A DNA stretch of 64,000 nt from Vicinamibacterales bacterium. GTDB lineage: Bacteria; Acidobacteriota; Vicinamibacteria; Vicinamibacterales; UBA2999. Of this stretch, positions 43,298 to 50,415 are shown in pieces. The first letter of the stretch is position 1, and every line of letters begins with the position of its first letter. The notes beneath the pieces were generated by a model. That model ran no database searches and had not been told where the DNA came from. It saw only the letters and a list, made by a program, of their open reading frames with translations. The translations under genes were made by a program, and so were the position numbers. Location: contig JBAZYO010000005.1 in NCBI GenBank assembly GCA_041659285.1, positions 62,001 to 126,000 on the forward strand. The letters run 5' to 3'.

Positions 43298-43939
43298 ATG
43301 GCGTTGTGCGAGCAGTGCGGTTCGATCAGTATCGTCGTCAGGGCCCAGCCCGAATCAGTAGACAAGCTGGTGGCCTTCTTCACCGCGAAGCGACCGTTCG
43401 TCTGTCGATGATGCGGCTGGCGCGGACGCCGGGAGTGGACTGACGAGCAACTAACGGCACTGATGGATTACGGCGCCGGCGGCGCCGAGCCCGATCCATC
43501 GCTAGTGGTGCTGGACGGCGAGACAGGCTCATCGAAAGGAAAGCGGAAGCGCCCGCCACGTCGCAAGGGACGATCGATGGGTGCGAGCGAAGCCAGCCCC
43601 GAAACGTTCGACCTCGCATCGTTGGACCTGGCGATGCGATGTAACTACGCTGCGGTCTGGAACTCGCGTTCGTCCCGATCACCCGTCACCACGGTGATTC
43701 GGTCGTGTCGTGAGCAGAACGAGAGGATCTTTCCAAGAACCAGTGCCACGGGTATGGACAACACTGTCCAGACCGCCAGGCTCGTCAGAACGGTGCGAAG
43801 CATAGAAGGCCTCCCTGCCGGTAATCGGCAGCGAGGTTGGAGACTTGAATACTCCCTTAGCTCGGCCTTCGCGGGTCTTTGTCGAGTGCGAGCAAGTTGG
43901 AATCTGACACGTTGGATGCTGTCAAGTCGCTCCGGTTAA
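43298..43939 (+). pseudogene. Zinc-ribbon protein gene with in-frame TGA
   Basis: From ATG 43298 the frame reads LCEQCGSISIVVRAQPESVDKL...FVCR, then TGA (43409-43411), then CGWRGRREWTDEQL. A paralogue on the other strand (43857-44090) reads LCRRCGWRGRR at the same point, so TGA replaces an Arg codon (one change from CGA). The frame continues with a Lys/Arg-rich stretch (KGKRKRPPRRKGRS) and stays open to 43939, but the part after ~43640 is antisense to a likely small gene. Most simply a nonsense-mutated pseudogene. Confidence 0.6.
43645..43803 (-). CDS. Small single-pass membrane protein
   Basis: A 52-residue ORF. ATG 43803 has a strong ribosome site (AGGGAGG six bases upstream). Residues ~4-26 are one hydrophobic helix (TVLTSLAVWTVLSIPVALVLGKI), followed by a short charged tail (SRHDRITVVTGDRDEREF). 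It lies 53 bases downstream of the leftward zinc-ribbon gene and may be in the same transcript. No family recognised. Confidence 0.5.
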   Translation of the reverse strand: MLRTVLTSLAVWTVLSIPVALVLGKILSFCSRHDRITVVTGDRDEREFQTAA

Positions 43940-44090
43940 TCCGATCTTTCTCAGCCCAGGAACGCCGGCCCCGCCACCCGCAGCGTCTGCATAGGAACGG
44001 CTTTCTGCCCGTGAAAAACCTGATGAGCCTGTCGAGCCCCCGCGACCGGGCCCTCACGATATCGATTGATCCGCACGACTCGCACAACAC
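43857..44090 (-). CDS. Small zinc-ribbon protein
   Basis: A 77-residue protein from GTG 44090. Two CxxC knuckles (CESC, CRRC) 30 residues apart enclose a basic amphipathic segment (RARSRGLDRLIRFFTGRKPF), followed by GWRGRRSW. The intact paralogue of the broken gene at 43298; the two genes face each other. Function unknown; similar small ribbons occur beside glycan loci. The start has only a weak purine-rich site, so it may lie slightly upstream. Confidence 0.55.
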   Translation of the reverse strand: MLCESCGSIDIVRARSRGLDRLIRFFTGRKPFLCRRCGWRGRRSWAEKDRINRSDLTASNVSDSNLLALDKDPRRPS

Positions 44091-44247
44091 GACGGCTACT
44101 AACCCCCTGTGACCCTGCGCCCGCAGGCATATAATTTATTCGACCCCTATCGACCATTTTGTCATATATTGTCGCGTCAATGCGTGTAGCCGACGCTAAA
44201 AATGGTGCCCTGCACGGTCCGCGGGAAGGGTGCCCTACAATTCTCTG
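44091..44247. promoter_or_regulatory. AT-rich divergent intergenic region with element D debris
   Basis: This 157-base stretch separates the leftward zinc-ribbon gene from the rightward fcl gene. TATAAT at 44130-44135 and TATATT near 44165 are possible -10 boxes, in strong contrast to the GC-rich surroundings. TGGTGCCCTG near 44203 and GGGTGCCCTAC near 44228 look like half-copies of palindromic element D. Confidence 0.35.
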
Positions 44248-45210
44248 ATGGCAGAAATGACGCCCAACTCCAGAATTTTCGTCGCCGGCCACCGTGGCCT
44301 GGTGGGATCGGCCGTCGTCCGCCGCCTCGAACACCTCGGCTACACGAACATCCTCACCGCCACCCGCGACCAACTCGACCTGCGCGACCAGGCGGCGGTG
44401 AACTACTGGTTCCGCGCCAACCGGCCGGAGTTCGTCTATCTGGTCGCCGGCACCGTCGGCGGCATCCTGGCCAACTCCACGCGGCCGGCGGAGTTCATCT
44501 ACGACAACATGATGATCCACGCCACGGTCGTGCACTCGGCGCACCTGTTCGGCGCGAAGAAGCTCCTCTACCTCGGCAGCTCCTGCATCTATCCGCGCAA
44601 CTGCCCGCAGCCGATGCCGGAAGAAGCGCTGCTGACCGGCCCGCTCGAGCCCACCAACGAGTCGTACGCGATCGCGAAGATCGCCGGCATCAAGCTGTGC
44701 CAGGCCTACCGCAAACAGTACGGCAGCGATTTCATTTCGGCCATGCCCACCAACCTGTATGGCCCGCACGACAACTTCGACCTGACCAGCTCGCACGTGC
44801 TGCCGGCGATGATCCGCAAGTTCCATGACGCGAAGGTGGAAGGCCGCAGCGAGGTCACCATCTGGGGCACCGGCTCGCCGAAGCGCGAGTTCCTGCACGT
44901 GGACGACCTCGCCGACGCCTGCGTGTTCCTGATGCAACGCTACTGCGACGCCATGCACATCAACGTCGGCACCGGTCAGGAAGTTGCGATTGCCGACCTC
45001 GCCGACATGGTCCGCCGCATCGTCTACCCGGCCGCGAAGATCGTCTACGACATCAGCAAGCCGGACGGCACTCCGCGCAAACTCCTGGATGTCTCGAGGC
45101 TGCATAACCTCGGATGGCGCCATCGCACATCGCTCGGTGAAGGGATCGCGGGAACCTACGAGTGGTTCCTCGCCCATCATGCCGAAGCCCGGGGAGTGGA
45201 ACGCGTTTGA
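44248..45210 (+). CDS. fcl: GDP-L-fucose synthase
   Basis: About 320 residues from ATG 44248. RIFVAGHRGLVGSAVVRRLE is the NADP site, FVYLVAGTVGGILANSTRPAEFIYDNMMI is highly diagnostic of Fcl/WcaG, and LGSSCIYPRNCPQPMPEEALLTGPLEPTNESYAIAKIAG contains the Ser-Tyr-Lys site. It epimerises and reduces GDP-4-keto-6-deoxymannose to GDP-L-fucose. The partner gmd is not in the window. GC and codon use match the housekeeping flanks rather than the glycosyltransferase block. Confidence 0.92.
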   Translation: MAEMTPNSRIFVAGHRGLVGSAVVRRLEHLGYTNILTATRDQLDLRDQAAVNYWFRANRPEFVYLVAGTVGGILANSTRPAEFIYDNMMIHATVVHSAHLFGAKKLLYLGSSCIYPRNCPQPMPEEALLTGPLEPTNESYAIAKIAGIKLCQAYRKQYGSDFISAMPTNLYGPHDNFDLTSSHVLPAMIRKFHDAKVEGRSEVTIWGTGSPKREFLHVDDLADACVFLMQRYCDAMHINVGTGQEVAIADLADMVRRIVYPAAKIVYDISKPDGTPRKLLDVSRLHNLGWRHRTSLGEGIAGTYEWFLAHHAEARGVERV

Positions 45211-45241
45211 CCCCACTTGGGGTCAACTGGTAGCCTTGGCC

Positions 45242-45484
45242 ATGGCTGATCTCAAGGTCCGGCAGTTGGACGACCGGGTGGCGAGCGCACTCAAGGACCG
45301 CGCCGGCCGAAAGGGCGTGTCCCTCGAGGAAGAAGTGCGCACGACCCTGGCCGCGTCGGTTGATGCCCGCCGCGCGGCATTCCTCAGGCGGGCCGGCGCC
45401 ATTCGGAACTCGAGCGGCGCCAAAGGCACCACGCGCCTCGAGAGCACGCGCCTGATTCGACGCGAACGAGACGATCGTGGCTGA
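45242..45484 (+). CDS. FitA/VapB-like ribbon-helix-helix antitoxin
   Basis: An 80-residue protein. LKVRQLDDRVASALKDRAGRKGVSLEEEVRTTLAAS is a ribbon-helix-helix DNA-binding domain; the basic C-terminal tail would bind the toxin. The stop overlaps the toxin start by eight bases. It should repress its own promoter and neutralise the PIN toxin that follows. Confidence 0.8.
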   Translation: MADLKVRQLDDRVASALKDRAGRKGVSLEEEVRTTLAASVDARRAAFLRRAGAIRNSSGAKGTTRLESTRLIRRERDDRG

Positions 45485-45917
45485 AGCGGCAGGGGTCGGC
45501 GTGCTCGACGCCTCGGTTGCGGTGAAGCTCGTCGTGAACGAGCCTGGCACCCCCGAGAGTGTCGGCCTGATCGAGCAACCCGTCCGGTGGCTGGCTCCGC
45601 GGCTGCTGGTGACGGAAGTCGCTTCCGCGCTTCGTCGCAAGGCGGAAGGCGGAGACCTGTCTCCCCTCCACGCCACGAGTGCGCTGGCCGCGCTTCTCGA
45701 CGCCGTTGACGACGGTGTCATCCGGCTGGCACAGGACGAAGAGCTGGCGCCAGCGGCGCTGACCCTGGCGCTGACCCTCGGGCACAAAGTACCTGACTGT
45801 GTCTATCTGGCCCTGGCCGAGCGCGAAGGCGCCGTGCTGGCGTCGGCTGACCGGAAACTGATTGCCGCGGCAAGGAGCCGCGGAGTGCTCGTCACCGAGG
45901 TCCCCTCGAGTTGGTGA
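45477..45917 (+). CDS. vapC: VapC-like PIN-domain toxin
   Basis: A 146-residue PIN-domain ribonuclease. The acidic metal site is visible: Asp in VLDASVAVK, Glu in VTEVASAL, Asp in VPDCVYLALAE and Asp in ASADRKL. VapC toxins cleave tRNA or rRNA when freed from the antitoxin. All four acidic positions are kept, so this pair looks intact, unlike the decayed modules at 34.4-35.4 kb. Confidence 0.85.
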   Translation: MAEAAGVGVLDASVAVKLVVNEPGTPESVGLIEQPVRWLAPRLLVTEVASALRRKAEGGDLSPLHATSALAALLDAVDDGVIRLAQDEELAPAALTLALTLGHKVPDCVYLALAEREGAVLASADRKLIAAARSRGVLVTEVPSSW

Positions 45918-45924
45918 AGAACTA

Positions 45925-46656
45925 ATGCCGTTACGAATTGGATTCGATCTCGACGGCACCGTCGCCGACATGTACTCCGCCCTCCACCAGGAGGCCCTCA
46001 AGCTGTTCGGCGAGGAGGTGCTGGCGCAGTCGGCCTACAAGAAAGCGCCGCCGAGTCCCGACGGCGCCGAGGAAGCGCCGAAAGCGCCCGAGGACGAAAC
46101 CAGCGCCACGGCGATGGAAGAACTGCACCTCAACGCCCGTCAGCAGATGCAGTTGTGGGACCACGTCAGGAAGATCGAAGACTTCTGGACGACGCTGCCG
46201 GAGCTGGAGCCGGGGATCATCGCGCGCCTCGCCAAGACCGCGACCGAACGGCAGTGGGAGATCATCTTCCTGACGACGCGGCCGTCAACCGCGGGCGAGA
46301 TGACGCAACTGCAGTCGCAACGCTGGCTCGACGCGCACGGCTTCCGCTACCCGAGCGTGATGGTGGTGCACCGCTCGCGCGGCAAGATCGCCGACGCGCT
46401 GCACCTCGACGCCTTCGTCGACGACCGCCCCGAGAACTGCCTCGACATCGCGGTGGAGTCGAAGGCCAAGGTGATCCTGCTGTGGCACGGCCACCTGAAG
46501 GACGTGCCCGCCGGCGCCAGGCGTCTCGGCGTGCGCCCGGTGTCAACCATCTCCGAAGCGCTGGCGCTGCTCGAACAACTGGACGACATCCGCAAGCAGC
46601 CCGGCATCGTCCGCACGATCAAGCGCGCGTTTGGCCGCGACAGCGCGGACGTCTGA
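45925..46656 (+). CDS. HAD-family (5'-nucleotidase NT5C-like) phosphatase
   Basis: About 243 residues from ATG 45925. GFDLDGTVADMYSAL is the DxDGT nucleophile motif; FLTTRPSTAG is motif II; RGKIADALHLDAFVDDRPENCLDI gives the Lys and acidic motif. An acidic linker (~40-65) interrupts the cap. Substrate unknown; the group includes 5'(3')-deoxyribonucleotidases. It ends near a hairpin shared with convergent genes. Confidence 0.7.
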   Translation: MPLRIGFDLDGTVADMYSALHQEALKLFGEEVLAQSAYKKAPPSPDGAEEAPKAPEDETSATAMEELHLNARQQMQLWDHVRKIEDFWTTLPELEPGIIARLAKTATERQWEIIFLTTRPSTAGEMTQLQSQRWLDAHGFRYPSVMVVHRSRGKIADALHLDAFVDDRPENCLDIAVESKAKVILLWHGHLKDVPAGARRLGVRPVSTISEALALLEQLDDIRKQPGIVRTIKRAFGRDSADV

Positions 46657-46673
46657 CGCTTACAGCAGCTTTA

Positions 46674-46692
46674 CGAACCCGGTTAGGGTTCG
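46674..46692. terminator. Hairpin between convergent genes
   Basis: CGAACCC (46674-46680), GGTTA, GGGTTCG (46686-46692), extended by GCAG/CTGC outside a small bulge. It lies between the HAD gene and the leftward gene pair, where a bidirectional terminator is expected; no T-run is present. Confidence 0.45.
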
Positions 46693-46731
46693 CTGCGGCT
46701 GCCCCGGTTCTACGGGTCGGTCGCTGCGACC

Positions 46732-46827
46732 TCAGCGTGCGTGACAGTGATCCCGGATCGTCAAATGGGACTCCGGCGCCCCCGCCAGCACGATCAACGC
46801 GACCACACCGTAGACCAAGTAGTTCAT
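46732..46827 (-). CDS. Small membrane peptide, translationally coupled
   Basis: A 31-residue ORF (NYLVYGVVALIVLAGAPESH...). ATG 46827 overlaps the upstream stop (ATGA), and GGAGGT lies five bases before it. One short hydrophobic helix is present. No family recognised; the strong ribosome site and coupling argue that it is translated. Confidence 0.45.
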   Translation of the reverse strand: MNYLVYGVVALIVLAGAPESHLTIRDHCHAR

Positions 46828-47498
46828 CGCGCACCTCCGGCGTTCAGTTTCCTGGCCGTCGCGGCCGCCCGCATGTTCCGCGACGAAACCCAAAAATTGA
46901 TCGCGGCTTGCATGACCGCCGACCCAACAGCCTTCTCCAGCGAGTGCTTGCCGCTCACATGCACACCGTAGCCCATGAAGGCCGCCTGCGCGATCTTGAA
47001 GGCCAGAATCTCGCGCGGCTTCACGTCGGCGCCGAACAGCTTGTGATAGAACGTGTTGCCCTCTACTACCTTCCCCTGTGGACCCGACTGACGCAGCGCG
47101 TAGACGGTAGTGAGTCCGTCCGCCAGCGGACCCGCCACGGCCAGCGTGGTGGCCCACCACGGCGCACTGCGCGGCGTGATCGAGATCGCCTCGGGGGCGA
47201 TAGGCGTGGCGAATGCGACCAGCCCGGATGGTGACGGGGCCGAAAGAATCGCTTCCGCCGAAACAACCAGCGACGTAGAAGCCGCGGCCGCGAGCGCCAC
47301 CTGATGGCCGAGGGATCGGCCCATGATCGGATTGAGTTCGACGACGGCGACGGACATGGCGTTGCGGGTGGAGCTCAGATCCAGGCTGTCGATCACGCTC
47401 GTCCCCTCGTCCCTCGGTGTGGCAGCCGACTGCTGAGCGAACACCGGCGACGAAGACAGAGCTGCCGCAAGAACAGCAAGCATTGCTGCACGACGCAT
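46824..47498 (-). CDS. Hypothetical exported protein with membrane segments
   Basis: A 224-residue protein with a signal peptide (RRAAMLAVLAAALSSSPVFA), supporting ATG 47498 with CAGGAG upstream. Further hydrophobic segments (SLGHQVALAAAASTSLVVSAEAIL, WWATTLAVAGPLADGLTTVYAL, ILAFKIAQAAFMGYGVHV) suggest three TM helices, and the pattern GLTTVYAL...EGNTFYHKLFG recalls DUF5658-like proteins. Function unknown. Coupled to a 31-residue membrane peptide downstream. Confidence 0.6.
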   Translation of the reverse strand: MRRAAMLAVLAAALSSSPVFAQQSAATPRDEGTSVIDSLDLSSTRNAMSVAVVELNPIMGRSLGHQVALAAAASTSLVVSAEAILSAPSPSGLVAFATPIAPEAISITPRSAPWWATTLAVAGPLADGLTTVYALRQSGPQGKVVEGNTFYHKLFGADVKPREILAFKIAQAAFMGYGVHVSGKHSLEKAVGSAVMQAAINFWVSSRNMRAAATARKLNAGGAR

Positions 47499-47811
47499 GA
47501 TCCGGACTCCTGATTTGGGTGAGCGGTTTGTTGCGAGGCCGCCGTCCACCACGTAATCGGCGGGCCGGACGAACCCTTGACCGTCAGGGCCGAGTTAGTA
47601 GGACTTTGGAACTAGAGGCGCGCAGGGGACGGGGACGGTCGTCGCTCCGCTTCAACGCTGCAAGCGGCGGCATCGCGGTGTACGAAAGCGAGTCCGGTGC
47701 TTTCGAGCAGTTTCTGCTGGACGCGATCTCGGCCTGGCTGGACATGGCAGCGGTGCTTGGGCCGGCCTGCGACGAGCGAATGGAGCGGCTGGCCAAGTGA
47801 GCCCACGCGCC
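47499..47811. other. Intergenic stretch without a supported gene
   Basis: A rightward frame is open at 47519-47800, and its last 45 residues (SGGIAVYESESGAFEQFLLDAISAWLDM) look protein-like, but there is no good start or ribosome site and no known family. It may be a gene remnant. Confidence 0.3.
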
Positions 47812-48153
47812 TTACAGCAAATCCCTGACCGCTGCCGCATCGACGACGGCGTAGTCGTAGACGAGCGCGGCGTCGGCAGACTCGAAGAAGCGCTTGCCCA
47901 GCTCCAGGTGCCGGGGATGATCCAGATAGACGCGTAGATCCGCTTCGGAATCGAACTCGATGATGGCCGAGTACTCAAAGTGCTCGGCCATTTGTGTTTC
48001 ATAGCCCCGGCCCATCAGCAGCCGCCGGCCGATGCGGACGCGACGGATCTCGGGGATGCCGGTGACGGCGACGCGCAAGGCATCGAGCAGCGCCTCGCGA
48101 TCCTCGGCGCTCAGCGTCGCGCGCGGCTTCAGGAGGACGACGTGCGCGACCAT
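47812..48153 (-). CDS. Dabb (stress-responsive A/B barrel) domain protein
   Basis: A 113-residue ferredoxin-like dimeric barrel. VAHVVLLKPRATLSAEDREALLDALR is the usual Dabb opening, and YSAIIEFDSEADLRVYLDHPRHLELGKRFF the conserved second half. Function of these proteins is mostly unknown; some act in polyketide cyclisation or stress. It directly follows the repeat-protein gene (two bases between) and is probably co-transcribed with it. Confidence 0.82.
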   Translation of the reverse strand: MVAHVVLLKPRATLSAEDREALLDALRVAVTGIPEIRRVRIGRRLLMGRGYETQMAEHFEYSAIIEFDSEADLRVYLDHPRHLELGKRFFESADAALVYDYAVVDAAAVRDLL

Positions 48154-48155
48154 CG

Positions 48156-49559
48156 TTACTCTTCGCGCTTGCGAGGCTTGCCGGTCGAGCGGGCGCGAAT
48201 GGTCGCCTTGACGCGCGTCCACTTCGCCTTCTTCGCGTCCTTGTACTTCTGCTTCGGATCGACGTGCTCGCCGCCGGGACGCCACTTGTCGTCGCGCTTG
48301 ACTTCGATGCCGAGTGATTTCTTGTACTCGGCCTTGGGAACCCACTTCCGCTTTGGCGTATCGCCGGATTCGCTCTTCGCAAAGCCTGCGTTCGGTCCGC
48401 CAGGACGCGCGGCGCCCTTGGGCGTCCAGGTCGGCCTGTCACTCTGGCGGCCCGTGGAGGGCCGCCCTTCTGGCACATCACCCTTGGGCGTGTACGACTT
48501 CGGCCTGAACGTCGCGCGGGCTTGCTCGCGCGGAGATCCCTTGGGCTTCCAATCGGGCTTGTCGTCTCGGCGGCCCGTGAAGGGCCGCCCTTCTGACACG
48601 GGGCCCTTCTCGCGTTTCATTCCGGGCTTCTCGCCCCAGCCGGTGCTGTGGCCCGCCTCCTTCGGCTTGAACGTGCCCTTGGGCTTCCATTCCGGCTTGC
48701 GGTCACTGCGCGCCTGCCCCGCCGAAGCGGCGGGTTTCCACGCAGGCTTGCCGCCCGCATCGCCCTTGGGCTTCCATGCGGGTCTACCGTCGGAAGCCTT
48801 GGCGAAGGAGGGTTTGTCGCCCTTCGGGGTCCACGTGGGTTTGTCGCCCCCACCGGACCGATGGCCCGCCTCTGCAGGCTTGAATGTGCCCTTGGGCTTC
48901 CATTCCGGCTTCTCGTCCCGAGAAGCCGGCCTCGCCGAAGCCTTGGCGGAGGCGGGCGTCCATTCGGGTTTGTCGCCCTTCGGGGTCCACGCAGACTTCT
49001 CGTCACGGCGGCCCGTAAAGGGCCGCCCTTCTGGCACGGCGTCCTTCGAGCGTGGTTTCCACCCGGGCTTGTCGGCAGCATCGCCCTTGGGTTTCCATTC
49101 GGGTTTACCCTCCGAAGCCTTGGCGAAGGAGGGTTTATCGCCCTTCGGGGTCCACGTGGGTTTGTCGCCTGCGTCGTCCTTTGACATCCACGCGGGCTTG
49201 TCGCCGCGGGGGGCCGGCCGCGCCGTAGTCTTGGCGGAGAACGAGGACCTGGTCTTCCAGTCCGGCTTGGCGTTCCACGCGCGTTCGGGTCTCTCGCTCC
49301 GACTGACGCCGGAGGCGGCATTGTCGGAACCCTGCCGAGGGTCCTTCTCGCGGCCGCGGGCGCCGCGCGCGCGCATGAAGTCTTGCGCGTCGTTGCGCGA
49401 AGGCCACAGCTGGCCGTTCTGGAACCACTTGAGCTCGGCGGTGGGCTGCTTCTCCTTCAAGCGGTTGAAGGTCGGCATGATGTCTTCGAGAGAACCGGAG
49501 CGGAAGGCCGTGGGCTGGCCGTCCACGAGGATGGTCCAGTAAGCGTAGCGTGGTGGCAT
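48156..49559 (-). CDS. Basic tandem-repeat protein with N-terminal globular domain
   Basis: About 467 residues from ATG 49559. Residues 1-60 form a compact domain (YAYWTILVDGQPTAFRSGSLEDIMPTFNRLKEKQPTAELKWFQNGQLW). Then ~330 residues of Lys/Trp/Pro repeats of the type KPxWKPKGD or KPTWTPKGD follow, and finally a basic tail (KRKWVPKAEYKKSLGI...KAKWTRVKATIRARS). In-frame palindromic elements provide parts of the repeat array: EGRPFTGRRD-type units from element D and FAKASEGKP-type units from element B. Strong positive charge suggests nucleic-acid or ribosome contact (inference). Confidence 0.65.
   Translation of the reverse strand: MPPRYAYWTILVDGQPTAFRSGSLEDIMPTFNRLKEKQPTAELKWFQNGQLWPSRNDAQDFMRARGARGREKDPRQGSDNAASGVSRSERPERAWNAKPDWKTRSSFSAKTTARPAPRGDKPAWMSKDDAGDKPTWTPKGDKPSFAKASEGKPEWKPKGDAADKPGWKPRSKDAVPEGRPFTGRRDEKSAWTPKGDKPEWTPASAKASARPASRDEKPEWKPKGTFKPAEAGHRSGGGDKPTWTPKGDKPSFAKASDGRPAWKPKGDAGGKPAWKPAASAGQARSDRKPEWKPKGTFKPKEAGHSTGWGEKPGMKREKGPVSEGRPFTGRRDDKPDWKPKGSPREQARATFRPKSYTPKGDVPEGRPSTGRQSDRPTWTPKGAARPGGPNAGFAKSESGDTPKRKWVPKAEYKKSLGIEVKRDDKWRPGGEHVDPKQKYKDAKKAKWTRVKATIRARSTGKPRKREE
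48440..49240 (-). repeat. Coding tandem-repeat array mixed with palindromic elements
   Basis: WKPKGD/WTPKGD units recur about every 20-40 residues. Hairpins GGCGGCCC-GTGGA-GGGCCGCC (48446-48466), GGCGGCCC-GTGAA-GGGCCGCC (48569-48589) and GGCGGCCC-GTAAA-GGGCCGCC (49007-49027) are element D-like. GAAGCCTTGGCGAAGGAGGG at ~48793 and ~49113, with variants near 48935 and 49210, are element B-like. All are in frame. Confidence 0.7.
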
Positions 49560-49562
49560 TTC

Positions 49563-49640
49563 TTGATCTCGTGAGCTGGTGAGCTCGTGATCGATCTGGT
49601 GCACGGCAGATCTGGTGAACGGGTGATCGATCTGCGGAAC
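49563..49640. repeat. Element F: GGTGATC/GATTTGGTGA-type satellite, intergenic
   Basis: Imperfect repeats of GTGAGCTGGTGAGCTCGTGATCGATCTGGTG type fill the gap between the repeat-protein gene and pgl. The same kind of sequence occurs in frame at 50758-50832 and between genes at 59013-59137. Confidence 0.55.
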
Positions 49641-49669
49641 GCGAGACCTACGAAGTATGCTAACCCGGA

Positions 49670-50377
49670 ATGGAGCTGGTGGTAGCCCGGATCGACGAGC
49701 TCCGCCCGCGGCTCACCGAGGCGTTCGAACGGTGGGCAAACGAGCGAGAAGGGCAGCAAAGCTGCGCTTTATCAGGTGGCCCGACGGCGCTGATTTTCCT
49801 CGGCGCGCTTAGAAACGCCAACGTGGACTGGTCGAAAATCTCGCTGTTCTGGGCCGATGAGCGCGCCGTGCCCGCCAGCGACCCGGATTCGAACTACGGT
49901 ATCGCCGACCGCATGCTGCTGGGGCCGCTCGGCGCCAAGGCGCCGCGGGCCTTCCCGATGCCCTTCGACTCCGCTCAGGGCGAGGCCGGCGAAGTGAGCC
50001 TGCGGACGGCGGCAATGAAGTACGACACCCTGCTCGCGGGCGAGCTGCGGAGCAACGGCATGGACCTCGCGCTGCTCGGCGTCGGTGAAGACGGCCACAT
50101 CTGTTCGCTCTTTCCCGGCCACCGCGCGCTGATGGCCGACGACCTGCGCGTGGTCGCCGTCGAAGACGCCCCCAAGCCGCCGCCGCGCCGCCTCACGCTG
50201 TCGCTGCCGTTCGTGCTGCGCACGAAGAAGATCTGGCTGATCGCCGTCGGCCCGCGCAAGCTGCCCGTGCTGCACGCCGCGTTATCGCGGACCCAGCGCA
50301 CCACACCGCTTGACTTGCTGCTGCACCAGGCGAAGGACGTGACGGTGTTCACCGACCAGATCATTCGGCGCGCCTAG
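49670..50377 (+). CDS. pgl: 6-phosphogluconolactonase
   Basis: A 235-residue SugarP_isomerase-fold enzyme that hydrolyses 6-phosphogluconolactone in the oxidative pentose phosphate pathway. SGGPTALIFLGAL, FWADERAVPASDPDSNYG and LLGVGEDGHICSLFPGH are the family's three motifs, the last carrying the catalytic Asp-His. Residues FDSAQGEAG (~100) come from a TTCGACTCCGCTCAGGGCGAG repeat (49964-49984) inserted in a surface loop without loss of frame. The stop abuts palindromic element A. Confidence 0.9.
   Translation: MELVVARIDELRPRLTEAFERWANEREGQQSCALSGGPTALIFLGALRNANVDWSKISLFWADERAVPASDPDSNYGIADRMLLGPLGAKAPRAFPMPFDSAQGEAGEVSLRTAAMKYDTLLAGELRSNGMDLALLGVGEDGHICSLFPGHRALMADDLRVVAVEDAPKPPPRRLTLSLPFVLRTKKIWLIAVGPRKLPVLHAALSRTQRTTPLDLLLHQAKDVTVFTDQIIRRA
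49964..49984 (+). repeat. Element C inserted in frame in pgl
   Basis: TTCGACTCCGCTCAGGGCGA-type sequence. Its complement (CGCCCTGAGCGGAGTCGAA) is familiar as a dispersed repeat in several bacterial genomes, from general knowledge. Only one copy is seen here, so calling it a repeat rests on that recollection. It encodes FDSAQGE. Confidence 0.4.
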
Positions 50378-50402
50378 GGTCCGGCTGAAGCCGGACGCTA
50401 CA
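50377..50402 (-). repeat. Palindromic element A, intergenic copy
   Basis: GTCCGGCT (50379-50386), GA, AGCCGGAC (50389-50396), flanked by GGG and GCTACA. On the minus strand it reads TGTAGCGTCCGGCTTCAGCC, nearly identical to the halves at 8219-8304. Lies between convergent pgl and response-regulator genes and could double as a terminator stem. Confidence 0.7.
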
Positions 50403-50415
50403 TCGTTTACATCCG

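Noticed and set aside
43406..43414. TGA as selenocysteine or programmed readthrough in the zinc-ribbon gene
   Set aside because: The paralogue has Arg at this place, not Cys, and no hairpin resembling a SECIS was noticed; a single nonsense change is simpler.
48440..49240. Repeats of the basic protein considered as a CRISPR array
   Set aside because: Units are of variable length, in frame and translated; there are no unique spacers or cas genes.
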